From Fibrobacterota bacterium (GTDB lineage Bacteria > Fibrobacterota > Chitinivibrionia > Chitinivibrionales > FEN-1185), in contig PLWQ01000018.1 of assembly GCA_003165595.1 (NCBI GenBank), forward strand, positions 52,067 through 116,066: 64,000 nt of DNA, given 5' to 3'. The translations under genes were made by a program, and so were the position numbers. Of this stretch, positions 27,860 through 36,976 are shown in pieces. Positions within the stretch are counted from its first letter, which is position 1. Each line of letters starts with the position of its first letter. Under the pieces are notes generated by a model. It did no database searches. It had not been told where the DNA came from and worked only from the letters and a program-made list of their open reading frames with translations.

Positions 27860-28078
27860 GCCTGTAAGATATGTCATCGCTTTTGCGGTATGCAAGATCG
27901 GGGAACGGGCGAGCGCGTGCGTCGGATGCCTTGTGTGTGGTCCATTTGCACGTGCGATGTTCTTTTGTCAACTTGCTTCCGGCTTCCGAAGCTGGTGTGC
28001 CCCGCGGGTGCGTAAGAGACTGCGGCGGGCGGGGCCCCGGCGGGTCGCGCGAGCGCCACCGCATCTTCAGGCATACGC

Positions 28079-28098
28079 TTGTCCGGAATTCCGGACAA
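28079..28098. promoter_or_regulatory. Perfect 20-bp palindrome, candidate operator
   Basis: The two halves TTGTCCGGAA and TTCCGGACAA are exact reverse complements with no spacer. It lies between the divergent MCE gene and fliD, about 120 bp upstream of the sigma-28-like promoter. Zero-spacer symmetry favours a dimeric repressor site over an RNA terminator. The rest of 27860-28197 shows nothing I can assign. Confidence 0.55.
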
Positions 28099-28197
28099 AC
28101 CCTGGAAGGACAGCCGCTACTTCGAAAGAACTCTTGCCGTCGACACAATCCAAATAATAGTAACGTGTTACCAATGCTGCGATGGTCAAGAAAAGCG

Positions 28198-28225
28198 TCA
28201 AGTTCATAAGCAAGAAAGCCGATAC
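28198..28225 (+). promoter_or_regulatory. Sigma-28 (FliA)-like promoter of fliD
   Basis: TCAAGTTC-N12-GCCGATAC matches the sigma-28 consensus TAAAGTTT-N11-GCCGATAA at 6/8 and 7/8. It lies 55 bp before the fliD start, as expected for a late flagellar operon. Confidence 0.65.
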
Positions 28226-28280
28226 ATAATAATAGTAAGGAGTTATTTCCGCACTGCTACCCGTTCAAAGGAAGAACACT

Positions 28281-30329
28281 ATGGGTATCACGATCAACGG
28301 TCCGTCCGGCATAGACGATGCCTCTCTGATCGACCAGCTTGTCGCACTCGAACAAGACAAGGTTACGGTAGTACAGGATCAGGTCTCAAGCTACCAGACG
28401 CAAATCTCCGATTATTCGACCCTTAAATCCTATGTGGCCGACCTGGCGACAAAGGCCCAGGCCTTGAATACCACGGATGATTTCGGCCTCTTTACGGCAA
28501 CGAGTTCCGATTCGTCCTCCGTCACTATTTCCGGCACGGGCGGCGCTGCGGCCGACAGCTATAACGTGTCGGTCTACCATATGGCGCAAAGCGAAAAAAT
28601 GATAAGCAAGGACGGTCTGGTTACCAGTCAAACGGCTGCACTGTCAAGTTTCGGAGTCAACACAGGAGTGATCAGCATCGACGGAACCCAGATTACCATA
28701 GACGCAAACGATACTATTCAGGACCTCAGAAGCAAGATCAACAGCGCCACCGATTCCAGCGGCAACAAACTCAATGTAACCGCTTCGGTGCTTCAGATAT
28801 CGGCCAACGATTTCAGACTCGTCCTTTCCTCCAACAACACGGGTGCCGCAGGAGACACGTATCAGGATGTCTCGGGTACGACGCTGCAGGATCTGGGAAT
28901 AGTAACTGACCCTGCCGGCGATAAGGGAAGCACGGCCCAGACTTTGACGTCGCAGGGCGATGTCAACACTCAGACCGATTTCAACTCAATGTTCAACAAT
29001 CTTGCCGTGGGCGGCAGCATAACCTTCTCCGGCGTAGATCACGACGGTAATGCGGTGAGCAATACGTTTGTCAAGAAAGCGACGTCCACGATCAACGATT
29101 TCCTGACCCAGGTGAATACCACGTATCACGGTATGGCAAATGCCACGGTGGACGCCACCACCGGAAACCTGGTGATTACCGACAACGTAACGGGCAATTC
29201 GCAGCTTGCGATGAATTCTTTGCAAGTCGGAACCACCGCAGAGGCCGTGGGCATCACGCAAAGCGGTGAAAACGGCGCGGGCGTGTTGCAAGTGGGCAGC
29301 GATGCCTATTTCAACCTCGACGGGCTGTACATGACCAACTCGTCGAACAACCCCGACAATATCATCACCGGGGTGACGCTGAACTTTCTCAAGGCATCGC
29401 CCACAAGCACAACCTCGGTATCTCTTGCCTACGACATAACCGGGTTACAGCAGAAAGTTCAGGACATCCTGGATTCGTACAACACGCTGATGACCTGGGC
29501 GAACTCCGAAACGACGATGCCCGATACGACCGCTGCGGCGGGCAGCGATGCCGCCAAAGGCGGCGACCTCGCGGGTGACATGACCGTAACAAGCATTACT
29601 GATCAACTCCACGATGCGTTGGAAAGCGATCTGAATCTTTTCGGCGGCACGGTAAACAGTCTTGCCGCTCTTGGGGTTCAGACCGATCCCGACACCGGCC
29701 AAATGTCCATCGACAGCACGACGTTTCAAAGTGTAGCCACGAAAAGTTTCGATGAATTTCAGCGGCTCTTTGTTACCGATGGAATTTGCAGCAACAAAGA
29801 TGTCACCTACGGCAGAAGCACCGATACTACATCCTCGGGCGCTTACACGCTTCATGAGGACGCCTCGGATCCGGACCACGTGCAGATTCAGATCGCAGGA
29901 GACAGCACATGGTATACCTCCGATTCGCGGATCGGAGATGTCGTGACCTTTTCAAGCGGACCGGCAAGCGGACTTTCGATCACGTCTCCGTCGGGAATCC
30001 TCGTGGGTCAGGATGCGACCCTCACGTTTCAATCGGGCCTTTCCGATATACTGAATAATATCTGCGCCAACATCACCGACGGGTCCACCGGCACAATCGC
30101 CAACCATGTGGATTCGCTCAACTCTCTGATGTCGGACGCAAACGACCGTATCACCACCATGCAAACGCACGTCGACGATTACCGCACGCAGTTGCAGAAT
30201 CAGTTCGCGGCGATGGAAGAAGCGTTGCAGTCGATGAAAAGCCAGTACAACCAGATGGCGTCCGCGCTGGGCCTCACGTCGATTTCAACGACATCGTCGT
30301 CGAGCTCATCGACTTCAAGTTCTTCGTAG
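28281..30329 (+). CDS. fliD: Flagellar hook-associated protein 2 (filament cap)
   Basis: 682 residues, GGAAGAA upstream of ATG. FliD pentamers cap the filament and guide flagellin folding outside the cell. The N-terminal FliD domain is clear (GPSGIDDASLIDQLVALEQD, coiled coil to about 75), then the variable central domains including INGTQITIDANDT-like D2 (VISIDGTQITIDANDTIQDL). The C-terminal FliD domain has VQDILDSYNTLMTWANS and a terminal coiled coil (DANDRITTMQTHVDDYRTQL). It ends in a Ser/Thr tail (TTSSSSSSTSSSS). The length is at the upper end for FliD, mostly from the central region. It is first in a fliD-fliS-fliT-like operon. Confidence 0.93.
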   Translation: MGITINGPSGIDDASLIDQLVALEQDKVTVVQDQVSSYQTQISDYSTLKSYVADLATKAQALNTTDDFGLFTATSSDSSSVTISGTGGAAADSYNVSVYHMAQSEKMISKDGLVTSQTAALSSFGVNTGVISIDGTQITIDANDTIQDLRSKINSATDSSGNKLNVTASVLQISANDFRLVLSSNNTGAAGDTYQDVSGTTLQDLGIVTDPAGDKGSTAQTLTSQGDVNTQTDFNSMFNNLAVGGSITFSGVDHDGNAVSNTFVKKATSTINDFLTQVNTTYHGMANATVDATTGNLVITDNVTGNSQLAMNSLQVGTTAEAVGITQSGENGAGVLQVGSDAYFNLDGLYMTNSSNNPDNIITGVTLNFLKASPTSTTSVSLAYDITGLQQKVQDILDSYNTLMTWANSETTMPDTTAAAGSDAAKGGDLAGDMTVTSITDQLHDALESDLNLFGGTVNSLAALGVQTDPDTGQMSIDSTTFQSVATKSFDEFQRLFVTDGICSNKDVTYGRSTDTTSSGAYTLHEDASDPDHVQIQIAGDSTWYTSDSRIGDVVTFSSGPASGLSITSPSGILVGQDATLTFQSGLSDILNNICANITDGSTGTIANHVDSLNSLMSDANDRITTMQTHVDDYRTQLQNQFAAMEEALQSMKSQYNQMASALGLTSISTTSSSSSSTSSSS

Positions 30330-30370
30330 TAGTGTTTGTAAATTAGGCGACAAAGGGAAAGGAAGAACGT

Positions 30371-30796
30371 ATGCACGACGGGTATGCCAAGTATCAATCA
30401 GCCAATGTGGAGACGGCCGACCAGGGCAAGCTTATTCTCATCGCCTACGACGTGGCCATCAAGCACTGCAAACTGGCTATGGGAAAATTCGACGAAAGAA
30501 AGCTCATCGAGGAGCGGACGAGGCACCTGTGCAAGGCGCAGGACGCAGTGACCGAGCTCATGAGCTCCCTCAGACTTGACGTAGGGGAAATTGCCCGCAA
30601 TCTCTACCGGCTGTACGACTACATGATCAGGCGCCTCATTGAAGCTAATATCAAGAGCGATCCGCGCATTGTACGGGAGATCCTGGGATACCTGGAAGAG
30701 CTGCGCGACGCATGGGCGCAGGCTATTATCAATGTGAGGAAAGAAAACGCCGCCACGGCAGAGGTCGCGATGCAGAATTTCGCGCTTACGTGCTAA
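30371..30796 (+). CDS. fliS: Flagellar export chaperone FliS
   Basis: 141 residues, AAAGGAAGAACGT before the ATG. FliS binds the C-terminus of flagellin in the cytosol and keeps it unfolded for export. Typical features are the start YAKYQSANVETADQGKLILI, AYDVAIKHCKLAM, a four-helix pattern and the late LYDYMIRRLIEANIK. It lies 41 bp after fliD, the common order. No flagellin gene is in the window. Confidence 0.92.
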   Translation: MHDGYAKYQSANVETADQGKLILIAYDVAIKHCKLAMGKFDERKLIEERTRHLCKAQDAVTELMSSLRLDVGEIARNLYRLYDYMIRRLIEANIKSDPRIVREILGYLEELRDAWAQAIINVRKENAATAEVAMQNFALTC

Positions 30797-30816
30797 CAAG
30801 CGAAAAGGCAACTACC

Positions 30817-31209
30817 ATGGACATCTACGAACACCTGAAGCACACCCGTTCGGCGCTCACCGACGTCGCGAGGCTCACCACCAGCCTGGGCAGCGATCCC
30901 GGAATCAACGAAATCGAGGCGATCCTCAAGGAACGCGACGGGATCGTGTGCCGCATGAAAAGCAGTGCAGCCGCGCTCGACGCCGAGGTTCCGCACTGGG
31001 CCGACCGGATCGCGTCGGACCCTGTGGCAAAAATGCTGTTGGAAGAAAATAACGCGATGCTTCGCCTGGTGGGAGAAATCGACGCGCGCCTCGCCAAACT
31101 CATGGAAACAAAAATGGCGGGAATCAAAAAACAGCTCTCGTTTATCTATGGAGCCTCACGAGCCGCATTCGCCTACACGATCCACAGCGCCTTCCGTCCC
31201 GCCGGGTAG
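30817..31209 (+). CDS. FliT/FlgN-like flagellar chaperone
   Basis: 130 residues from ATG 30817, 20 bp after fliS. It is predicted all-helical with repeated heptads (LEENNAMLRLVGEIDARLAK). Position directly after fliD-fliS and the size suggest FliT, the cytosolic chaperone of FliD, or a FlgN-like chaperone. Sequence conservation in these families is low, so the name rests mostly on context. It converges on hisS with 21 bp between. Confidence 0.6.
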   Translation: MDIYEHLKHTRSALTDVARLTTSLGSDPGINEIEAILKERDGIVCRMKSSAAALDAEVPHWADRIASDPVAKMLLEENNAMLRLVGEIDARLAKLMETKMAGIKKQLSFIYGASRAAFAYTIHSAFRPAG

Positions 31210-31230
31210 CCGCTCCGCCTGCGCGGAACC

Positions 31231-32517
31231 TCAGGCCGACAGCAGCTTCGCAAGCCGCGAAACAAGTTCGCGGCGGTCAATGAGGTCTTCCTCGCCGGAT
31301 TTCATGTTGCGAACCCGCACGCTTCCGCCCTTTTCTTCCTCGCCGCCGACAAACACCGCCAGCAAGGACCGGGCCGCGTTGGCCTGCTCCATCTGCTTTC
31401 CCACCCCGGTTTTTCTGAGAGAAAATTCGCAGGAGATCCCGGCGTGCCTGATGAGGGTGGCGGTTCGAATCGCATTTTCCGGGTGGCGCTCGTCGAGCGA
31501 AATGAGAAAAACATTTGACCGGCGATTCCCTGCCGTAAATTGCTTTTGGAGCAGCATCTCTCCGAGGACGACGTCGCCGGCCGCAAAGCCCACCGCCGGC
31601 GTGTCGGGGCCGCCGTAGAGTTTCACCAGCTTATCGTACCGGCCGCCCCCTGCGATCGCGCGGAGCGACCGTGCGGCATCGAACAATTCGAACACGATGC
31701 CGGTGTAGTAGGCGAGTCCGCGAACCACGCCGATGTCGAACGAGACGAATTCGTCCATACCGTAGGTGCCGAGATAGGAGAACAGCTGTTGCAGCTCCCC
31801 GGCTGCCGGCAGCGGTCCGCCCACCTTTTCGAGATCGGCAAGTGACGTTACCGAGAGCGCCTCGGCTACGGCGCTCGGGCTCGCAGCCGGGGAAACCGCC
31901 GCCGCAAGCTCGGCGTTGAACTCCTCTTTGGAAATCTTGTTCCGTTTGTCGAGCACGCCGTACAGCGAAGGCAATTTCTCCGCCGGTACGCCAAGGGCAA
32001 GGAACAGCTGCTCCATGAGCGCGCGGCTCGACACGTGAACGCCGAAATCGCGGGCGGTAAAGCCGAGGTCGCGCATCATGTCGACTGAGGCGGCGATGAG
32101 CTCGGCGTCGGCCGTGGCTTCGGCGACGCCGAGGATGTCCATATTGAGCTGAAAGAATTCCCGCAACCGGCCCTTCTGCATTTTTTCGTACCTAAAAAGC
32201 CTCGGAATGGAAAACCAGCGCACAGGCCGCTTGAGGTTGTTCCCCTTTGCCGCAACCATTCGCGCCAGCGAGGGCGTGAGTTCGGGGCGCAACGCGAGGG
32301 AGCGCCCCGCCTTGTCCTGAAAGACATAGAGTTGTTTTTCTATCTCGTCGCCCGATTTCTGCGTATATAAATCGAGATGCTCGAACATCGGCGCGTCGAA
32401 CTGCTCGAACCCGTACCGCCCGCACGTCGAACGCCAGGAGGAGAAAATGGCCTCGCGCAATGCCATGTCGTCGGGATAGAAATCACGGGTTCCTTTGGGA
32501 CCGGCCGGTACCTGCAT
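31231..32517 (-). CDS. hisS: Histidyl-tRNA synthetase
   Basis: 428 residues, class II synthetase. Motif 1 region (PKGTRDFYPDDMALREAIF), motif 2 (RYEKMQKGRLREFFQLNMDI), the histidine-specific site (GLAYYTGIVFELFD), and motif 3 (AVGFAAGDVVLGEML) are present, followed by the anticodon-binding domain (about 330-428). It charges tRNA-His. It is the last gene of a tight leftward operon that also holds a SprT-like protease and a GH84 enzyme, with only 3 bp to the gene before it. It has no hisZ-like truncation. Confidence 0.96.
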   Translation of the reverse strand: MQVPAGPKGTRDFYPDDMALREAIFSSWRSTCGRYGFEQFDAPMFEHLDLYTQKSGDEIEKQLYVFQDKAGRSLALRPELTPSLARMVAAKGNNLKRPVRWFSIPRLFRYEKMQKGRLREFFQLNMDILGVAEATADAELIAASVDMMRDLGFTARDFGVHVSSRALMEQLFLALGVPAEKLPSLYGVLDKRNKISKEEFNAELAAAVSPAASPSAVAEALSVTSLADLEKVGGPLPAAGELQQLFSYLGTYGMDEFVSFDIGVVRGLAYYTGIVFELFDAARSLRAIAGGGRYDKLVKLYGGPDTPAVGFAAGDVVLGEMLLQKQFTAGNRRSNVFLISLDERHPENAIRTATLIRHAGISCEFSLRKTGVGKQMEQANAARSLLAVFVGGEEEKGGSVRVRNMKSGEEDLIDRRELVSRLAKLLSA

Positions 32518-32520
32518 AAG

Positions 32521-33273
32521 TCAACCTCTTCGTGTAATGTGTTTACAGATGCGCTTTTCCCATGCGAGCCATTCCTCGCGGCGGGGGAAAAGGCGCTCTC
32601 TGCGCTTGAACTCCTGGCCGTGGATTACGTTCCTGCCGCCGGCGATTGTCGGGGGGCAGGCGATGTGCAGCATTTCGTGGTACATGATTGCTTCAATCGC
32701 GTAGCGCGGCACGTCGGGCCGGTTGTACATGGATGCGATGGTAATCAGGTTGTACGCCGCGCCGATTGTGTCGGTCCGGGTGGACTGGAAAGATCGAAGC
32801 GGGTGCCTGCCCCAGCGCACAAAGGAAGAAAGGCCGCCTTCGAAGAAGGCCTTGTTGACGGCGTCGAATATTTCCGCGAGATCGAAGATCCTGCCCCGGG
32901 TAACATATGCGCGCGGATCGGCGCTCATACGATTGCGTGTTTCGAGCCCTTGCGACTTGATAAACGCAAAAACCGTGCGCTCCAGCGTCCTGCACTGCGC
33001 CGTGCGGGCGCGCGGCGTCCGGTGAGACAGGAGGAGCGTCCAGTCGATGAGCGCCTGTTTCACTTCCGCGGGAGCGGTCTCCAGGAACGCCGGAACATGG
33101 AGACTGCGCATGCCCGTGTGATGATTCAATGTGGCGTGCCAGCCGCGCCGCAGCCGCCGCGTTACGGTCACGGTGATGTCCGTGATCTGCCGCGCGGACA
33201 GCAGCTCCTCGAAGGTCGACGCGGCAAAGAGGTCGAGCTCGGTCTGCACACACGGTTCCCGCATTCCAGTCAT
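32521..33273 (-). CDS. SprT-like zinc metallopeptidase
   Basis: 250 residues from ATG 33273, which overlaps the GH84 stop as ATGA; in-frame codons further upstream lie inside that gene. The C-terminal half carries IMYHEMLHIACPP, an HExxH zinc site typical of the SprT/Spartan-like group, plus a later conserved HGQEFKRRERLFP with the third ligand His. The N-terminal 100 residues are basic and may bind DNA. Related eukaryotic Spartan removes DNA-protein crosslinks; bacterial roles are unknown. No SprT C-terminal zinc ribbon is visible. Confidence 0.78.
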   Translation of the reverse strand: MTGMREPCVQTELDLFAASTFEELLSARQITDITVTVTRRLRRGWHATLNHHTGMRSLHVPAFLETAPAEVKQALIDWTLLLSHRTPRARTAQCRTLERTVFAFIKSQGLETRNRMSADPRAYVTRGRIFDLAEIFDAVNKAFFEGGLSSFVRWGRHPLRSFQSTRTDTIGAAYNLITIASMYNRPDVPRYAIEAIMYHEMLHIACPPTIAGGRNVIHGQEFKRRERLFPRREEWLAWEKRICKHITRRG

Positions 33274-34463
33274 CCCTGTGCCCGCTTTTGGTGCCCCGCG
33301 CGTTCCGTGAGGATTGCCGACAGCACCGGCGGGTACTTGCGTGCTATCCATTGCCGGTTGCCGGGAGAATCGCCGGGCGTGCGCAGGAGTGCCAGGTCGG
33401 TATCGAGCATATACAGATAGGGATACCACTCACGCTGCAGCGGCGATTTCCATTCCCAGATAAGATGATGCAGTGCCTTCCGCGCTCGCGCGATAGTAGC
33501 TTTTGTCAATCTTCCGCAGCGGGGAGCCGAATTCGGCGCGGCAAAAAACCGGGCAACCGTGAAGAACGCGCTGTCGATTTCCGCTTCGCGCGCGGCCCGA
33601 CGCCAGGCCTGTTCCCGCGGCAACCCGTTTTTGAACCCGGCGAGAACGCCGAGCAGCAGCGAATCGGTGTGCGGCATACCCGTGGGGTTGAGCAGGATGC
33701 CATTGACGGCCTGCAAGGCGGTGCGGGACCGGCCGGCATACGGACCGGCGAACAGCCGGTTCGGACAGTAATCGTTTGCGTACAGGTTGTCCCATACAAC
33801 CACGTTGCCGCTCAACAAACGGGAAATGCGTGCGAGAACCTTGTTGTCGAGTCTGGCGGCGATCACCGCGGGCCCGGTCCAGAAAACCTGGACGTCGGGA
33901 GGGATGCTGAGAGAAAGGTCGGTAAGGTAGGCGGAACGCGACACTCCTTCCGGAGCATACTGGTCGGCATACACCGTGGGACAGAACCACAGGCGCAAGC
34001 CCGGACACCGTTTTCGCAAGTCGGCCAGGAGCCGGGACAATAACATGCCGTGCGCCTGTCCAAGCGACGCAAAGGTTCCGCGGCTGCCTTCAGGCAGGGT
34101 CTGAGGAATATCGTCCATGAGGAGCGCCACGGTTCGGCTGCCGATGTCCGCAAATACCGACATTTTCTTGAGCAAAACCGCATAGTCGGCGACGCTCGTG
34201 TAATCGAAGGTGAGCCCTGGAGCGACGCACGGGACAACGCAGACATTCTCGCGCGAGGCGTTCCTGACGAAAATACGGAAGGTCTCCATCCAGCTTGACG
34301 GATATGGAGTCCTCCATGCGGTTCTGTGAAAAGGATCTTCCTTGGGAGCGTAAACGTAGGTGTTGAGGGATTGCTGCGCCAGGCGGTCGCATAGAAACCG
34401 CCGCTCGTCCCAGGAGAGCATCTTCCCGTAGTAGCCCTCGATGTAGCCGAAGGAGCGATCCAT
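33270..34463 (-). CDS. GH84-type beta-N-acetylglucosaminidase (NAGidase)
   Basis: 397 residues. The start FGYIEGYYGKMLSWDERRFL and NTYVYAPKEDPFHRTAWR are characteristic of GH84 (O-GlcNAcase/hyaluronidase-like). The catalytic Asp pair appears as LLMDDI near 117-118, with the supporting YADQYAPEG and WDNLYANDYCPN segments. The family cleaves terminal beta-N-acetylglucosamine by substrate-assisted catalysis. No signal peptide is seen, so the enzyme looks cytosolic and may recycle amino-sugar fragments. It is the second gene of a leftward operon, 4 bp after the beta-helix protein. Confidence 0.88.
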   Translation of the reverse strand: MDRSFGYIEGYYGKMLSWDERRFLCDRLAQQSLNTYVYAPKEDPFHRTAWRTPYPSSWMETFRIFVRNASRENVCVVPCVAPGLTFDYTSVADYAVLLKKMSVFADIGSRTVALLMDDIPQTLPEGSRGTFASLGQAHGMLLSRLLADLRKRCPGLRLWFCPTVYADQYAPEGVSRSAYLTDLSLSIPPDVQVFWTGPAVIAARLDNKVLARISRLLSGNVVVWDNLYANDYCPNRLFAGPYAGRSRTALQAVNGILLNPTGMPHTDSLLLGVLAGFKNGLPREQAWRRAAREAEIDSAFFTVARFFAAPNSAPRCGRLTKATIARARKALHHLIWEWKSPLQREWYPYLYMLDTDLALLRTPGDSPGNRQWIARKYPPVLSAILTERAGHQKRAQG

Positions 34464-34467
34464 GGCG

Positions 34468-35346
34468 CTAAAACGCGAAGGACACGCCGAACCCGATCAG
34501 CCCGAGCAGGCCGAGGAAGTAGGATATGATGCTGCCCGCGCCCCAACCGTTTTCGCTCGCGACGAATCCGTTCCATTTATCCGTGTAATCGGGATACTTC
34601 TGGGTAAAAAGGGTGTCGTTGAGGCTGAGTTCCTTCTTGGCACTGCTCCACGGCATCAACATCAGCGATCCCGCCGCAATTCCTACGACGCCGATGCTCA
34701 GAGAGGTATACCTGAAAATCACCTTGTCCTTACCCGACATTTTCGACTGCTGCTGGGAAGGTTTGGTGCTTCCCTCACCGGCAGCGGAAGTACCGGCTCT
34801 CTCGGGTTCTCCGGGTGTTGCGGTATAAGAATAGGCGATATTGTCTTGAACGTACTGGATTTTTTCGTTGATCGTGAAATGGAACTGACCGTTCTGTCTG
34901 AAGACGCCGCCTCGTATCGAGACGTTCGCCGTTTGCGACTTGACACCATACACCGAATACCTGAGACTGAAATCTTCCAGCAGCGCGCCGCCGGATTCCT
35001 TGGCGATCAACATGCCGTTCCAGTCGAACGGATTGGGAAGCTGGTCGCTTTTCGGATTGTAGTCGCCGTCGTTTACGGATGTGAAAACCACGGGGTGTTT
35101 TGCCGATCCGGCCACGTTGATCTGCCCGAAAACGTTGAGTCCGGTAAATCCCTTGAACAGGAAGACGCAGCCTTCCTTGATCGTCACTTTTTTGCCGGCC
35201 GGCACAACGATGTCCTGGTCAACGATATAGGGGTTGCCGGTGGAGTCGATGGTGGCGGTCTTGATGTCGCCCGACAAGTGAGTTTCGGCAAAGAGCGCCG
35301 CGGCCAGGGCGGCGACGAATATCGAAAAGGCTGCAATTCTTTTCAT
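34468..35346 (-). CDS. Exported beta-helix-type membrane protein
   Basis: 292 residues from ATG 35346, with AGAGGA upstream; an in-frame start at 35463 would add 39 unlikely residues. A signal peptide (IAAFSIFVAALAAALFA) is followed by a beta-helix-like N-half: IVVPAGKKVTIKEGCVFLFK, LNVFGQINVAGSAKHPVVF and PNPFDWNGMLI. This matches the same module in the large protein at 11837-14770. A Ser/Gln/Pro linker follows, then two membrane helices (SIGVVGIAAGSLMLM; IISYFLGLLGLIGFGVSFAF). It leads the GH84-SprT-hisS operon. Its role is probably in the envelope but unknown. Confidence 0.75.
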   Translation of the reverse strand: MKRIAAFSIFVAALAAALFAETHLSGDIKTATIDSTGNPYIVDQDIVVPAGKKVTIKEGCVFLFKGFTGLNVFGQINVAGSAKHPVVFTSVNDGDYNPKSDQLPNPFDWNGMLIAKESGGALLEDFSLRYSVYGVKSQTANVSIRGGVFRQNGQFHFTINEKIQYVQDNIAYSYTATPGEPERAGTSAAGEGSTKPSQQQSKMSGKDKVIFRYTSLSIGVVGIAAGSLMLMPWSSAKKELSLNDTLFTQKYPDYTDKWNGFVASENGWGAGSIISYFLGLLGLIGFGVSFAF

Positions 35347-35466
35347 GGATTCCTCTTGTCTGGTAATACGTTGGATGGCACGGACGGATTCCGAACCCAC
35401 AAAATACATTTTCGGCGGGAAAAACCAAAGCGGTGAATCCCGAAGTGAGTCATCGGGGTGCAAGTT

Positions 35467-35496
35467 GAATAATCCCTCACAAGTGCGGGATTATTC
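35467..35496. other. Hairpin in the gap downstream of the flavodiiron gene
   Basis: A perfect 10-bp stem (GAATAATCCC with GGGATTATTC) has a 10-nt loop. There is no T-tract on either side. It may be a factor-assisted terminator for the leftward flavodiiron gene or a regulatory hairpin ahead of the beta-helix operon. The rest of 35347-35632 shows no gene. Confidence 0.5.
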
Positions 35497-35632
35497 CATC
35501 TCTAGAGAAAAACAAGTTTATAGTCGCTTGGTTCCCTCGCTATGGGATTCGCCTTACAAGGGCCGAAAGGGGCGCACCCTGGCAGGACCCACACAAATCA
35601 CCGAAGCGCCCCGAAATTTGCGCTTTGCCGGG

Positions 35633-36814
35633 CTATTGCACAAGCCCCCGCGCCTTGTGTTTCTCGAAGATGGCGCCGCTCAGCGCTTCTATCGAGTCGA
35701 AGTCCTTGGCAAGCGGCAGTCCTTTACAAATGACCGGCGGCAGCAGTTCTACCTTGAGGTTGGGCAGGGCGGCCGCGATTTGTTCCACGGCCTTGCCCGC
35801 CCAGCCGTATGAACCGACCACCGATGCAAAGGCGGCCTTGGGACGCAGCGCATTGGCGAGCATGGCGGCGTAGAGCACGGCCGGATGCGGCCCCACGTGA
35901 ACGGTCGGCGTCCCCAGCACAATCGTGGCTGCGTCAACCATCGCTATCGCGAGCTTTCCCAGGTCGGTGGCGGCAAGGTCGAACTGGAACACGGTGATTC
36001 CCTTTTGCGCAAGCGATCCAACCAGGCGTTCCACGAGCAGCCTGGTGCTCCCGTGCATCGAAATATAGGGAATAACCACCTGGTTTTTGGGATCGTCCGA
36101 AATCCAGTCTTTGTACGCGTCTATGATAAACGAAGGGTTGTCGTAGGCCGGACCGTGACTGGGCGCGATAATGTCGATGGAAAGCCCGTTGAGCTTTTCG
36201 AGATTGTTGCGTATGGCGTGCCGGAAGGGCATCATGATTTCGGCGTAGTAGCGCTTTGCCGCCTCGTAAACTCTTTCTTTGTCGTGCGCATACATGTCGG
36301 TGGTTGCCAGGTGCGAGCCGAAAAAGTCGCACGTGAAAAGAATCTTCTCTTCCGCAAGATAGGTGGTCATGGTCTCGGGCCAGTGGACCCACGGCGTGTG
36401 AATAAACCTGAGCGACCGGTCGCCCAGGGAAATTGTTTCGCCGTCGCCCACGGTGGTGATCCTCTTTTCGTCGACGTGCAAATGATCCACGATGAGAGTC
36501 TTGCCCTTCGGCGAGGTTATGAGCTTCGCCAAAGGATATTTTGCAAGAACAAGCGGGATGCAGCCCGCGTGATCCTGCTCGGCATGGTGCGCGACGAGAT
36601 AGTCCAGATTTTCCACATCCGCAAGCTGTTCCATCAGCACTTCCGCCTTGGCGGGATCAACGGTGTCGATGAGCGCGGTTTTTTCGCTTCCGCGAACCAG
36701 ATATGCGTTGTAGCTGGTACCGTCCGGCAGGGGAATCAGCGAGTCGAACAACCGCCTGTCCCAATCCACTGCACCACCGGCAAAGACATTTGTCCGCATC
36801 GTTCTCATTTTCAC
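35633..36814 (-). CDS. fprA: Flavodiiron protein (A-type flavoprotein), O2/NO reductase
   Basis: 393 residues from GTG 36814, chosen for AAGGAG six bases upstream. The metallo-beta-lactamase-like domain has the diiron motif VAHHAEQDHAG, CDFFGSH and PSHGPAY; the flavodoxin domain (about 250-393) has PYISMHGSTRLLVERL. Such enzymes reduce O2 to water or NO to N2O with electrons from rubredoxin or ferredoxin, protecting anaerobes. No rubredoxin is fused or adjacent. It fits with the oxygen-sensitive PFOR in the same window. Confidence 0.94.
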   Translation of the reverse strand: MKMRTMRTNVFAGGAVDWDRRLFDSLIPLPDGTSYNAYLVRGSEKTALIDTVDPAKAEVLMEQLADVENLDYLVAHHAEQDHAGCIPLVLAKYPLAKLITSPKGKTLIVDHLHVDEKRITTVGDGETISLGDRSLRFIHTPWVHWPETMTTYLAEEKILFTCDFFGSHLATTDMYAHDKERVYEAAKRYYAEIMMPFRHAIRNNLEKLNGLSIDIIAPSHGPAYDNPSFIIDAYKDWISDDPKNQVVIPYISMHGSTRLLVERLVGSLAQKGITVFQFDLAATDLGKLAIAMVDAATIVLGTPTVHVGPHPAVLYAAMLANALRPKAAFASVVGSYGWAGKAVEQIAAALPNLKVELLPPVICKGLPLAKDFDSIEALSGAIFEKHKARGLVQ

Positions 36815-36976
36815 GGGAAACTCCTTTCGAAAGAATATTCAATAATACGTCTTGGCCGCGGCTGCTCCATTGAAATCATGGGGAAAAATGGCAGGGAAAG
36901 GAACAAGCCGGCAGTGTTCTTCCAAGAGTAGAATCGTGAGGACGGCTTTGCCCGTCCCCACGCGCGGCCGCCTCGC

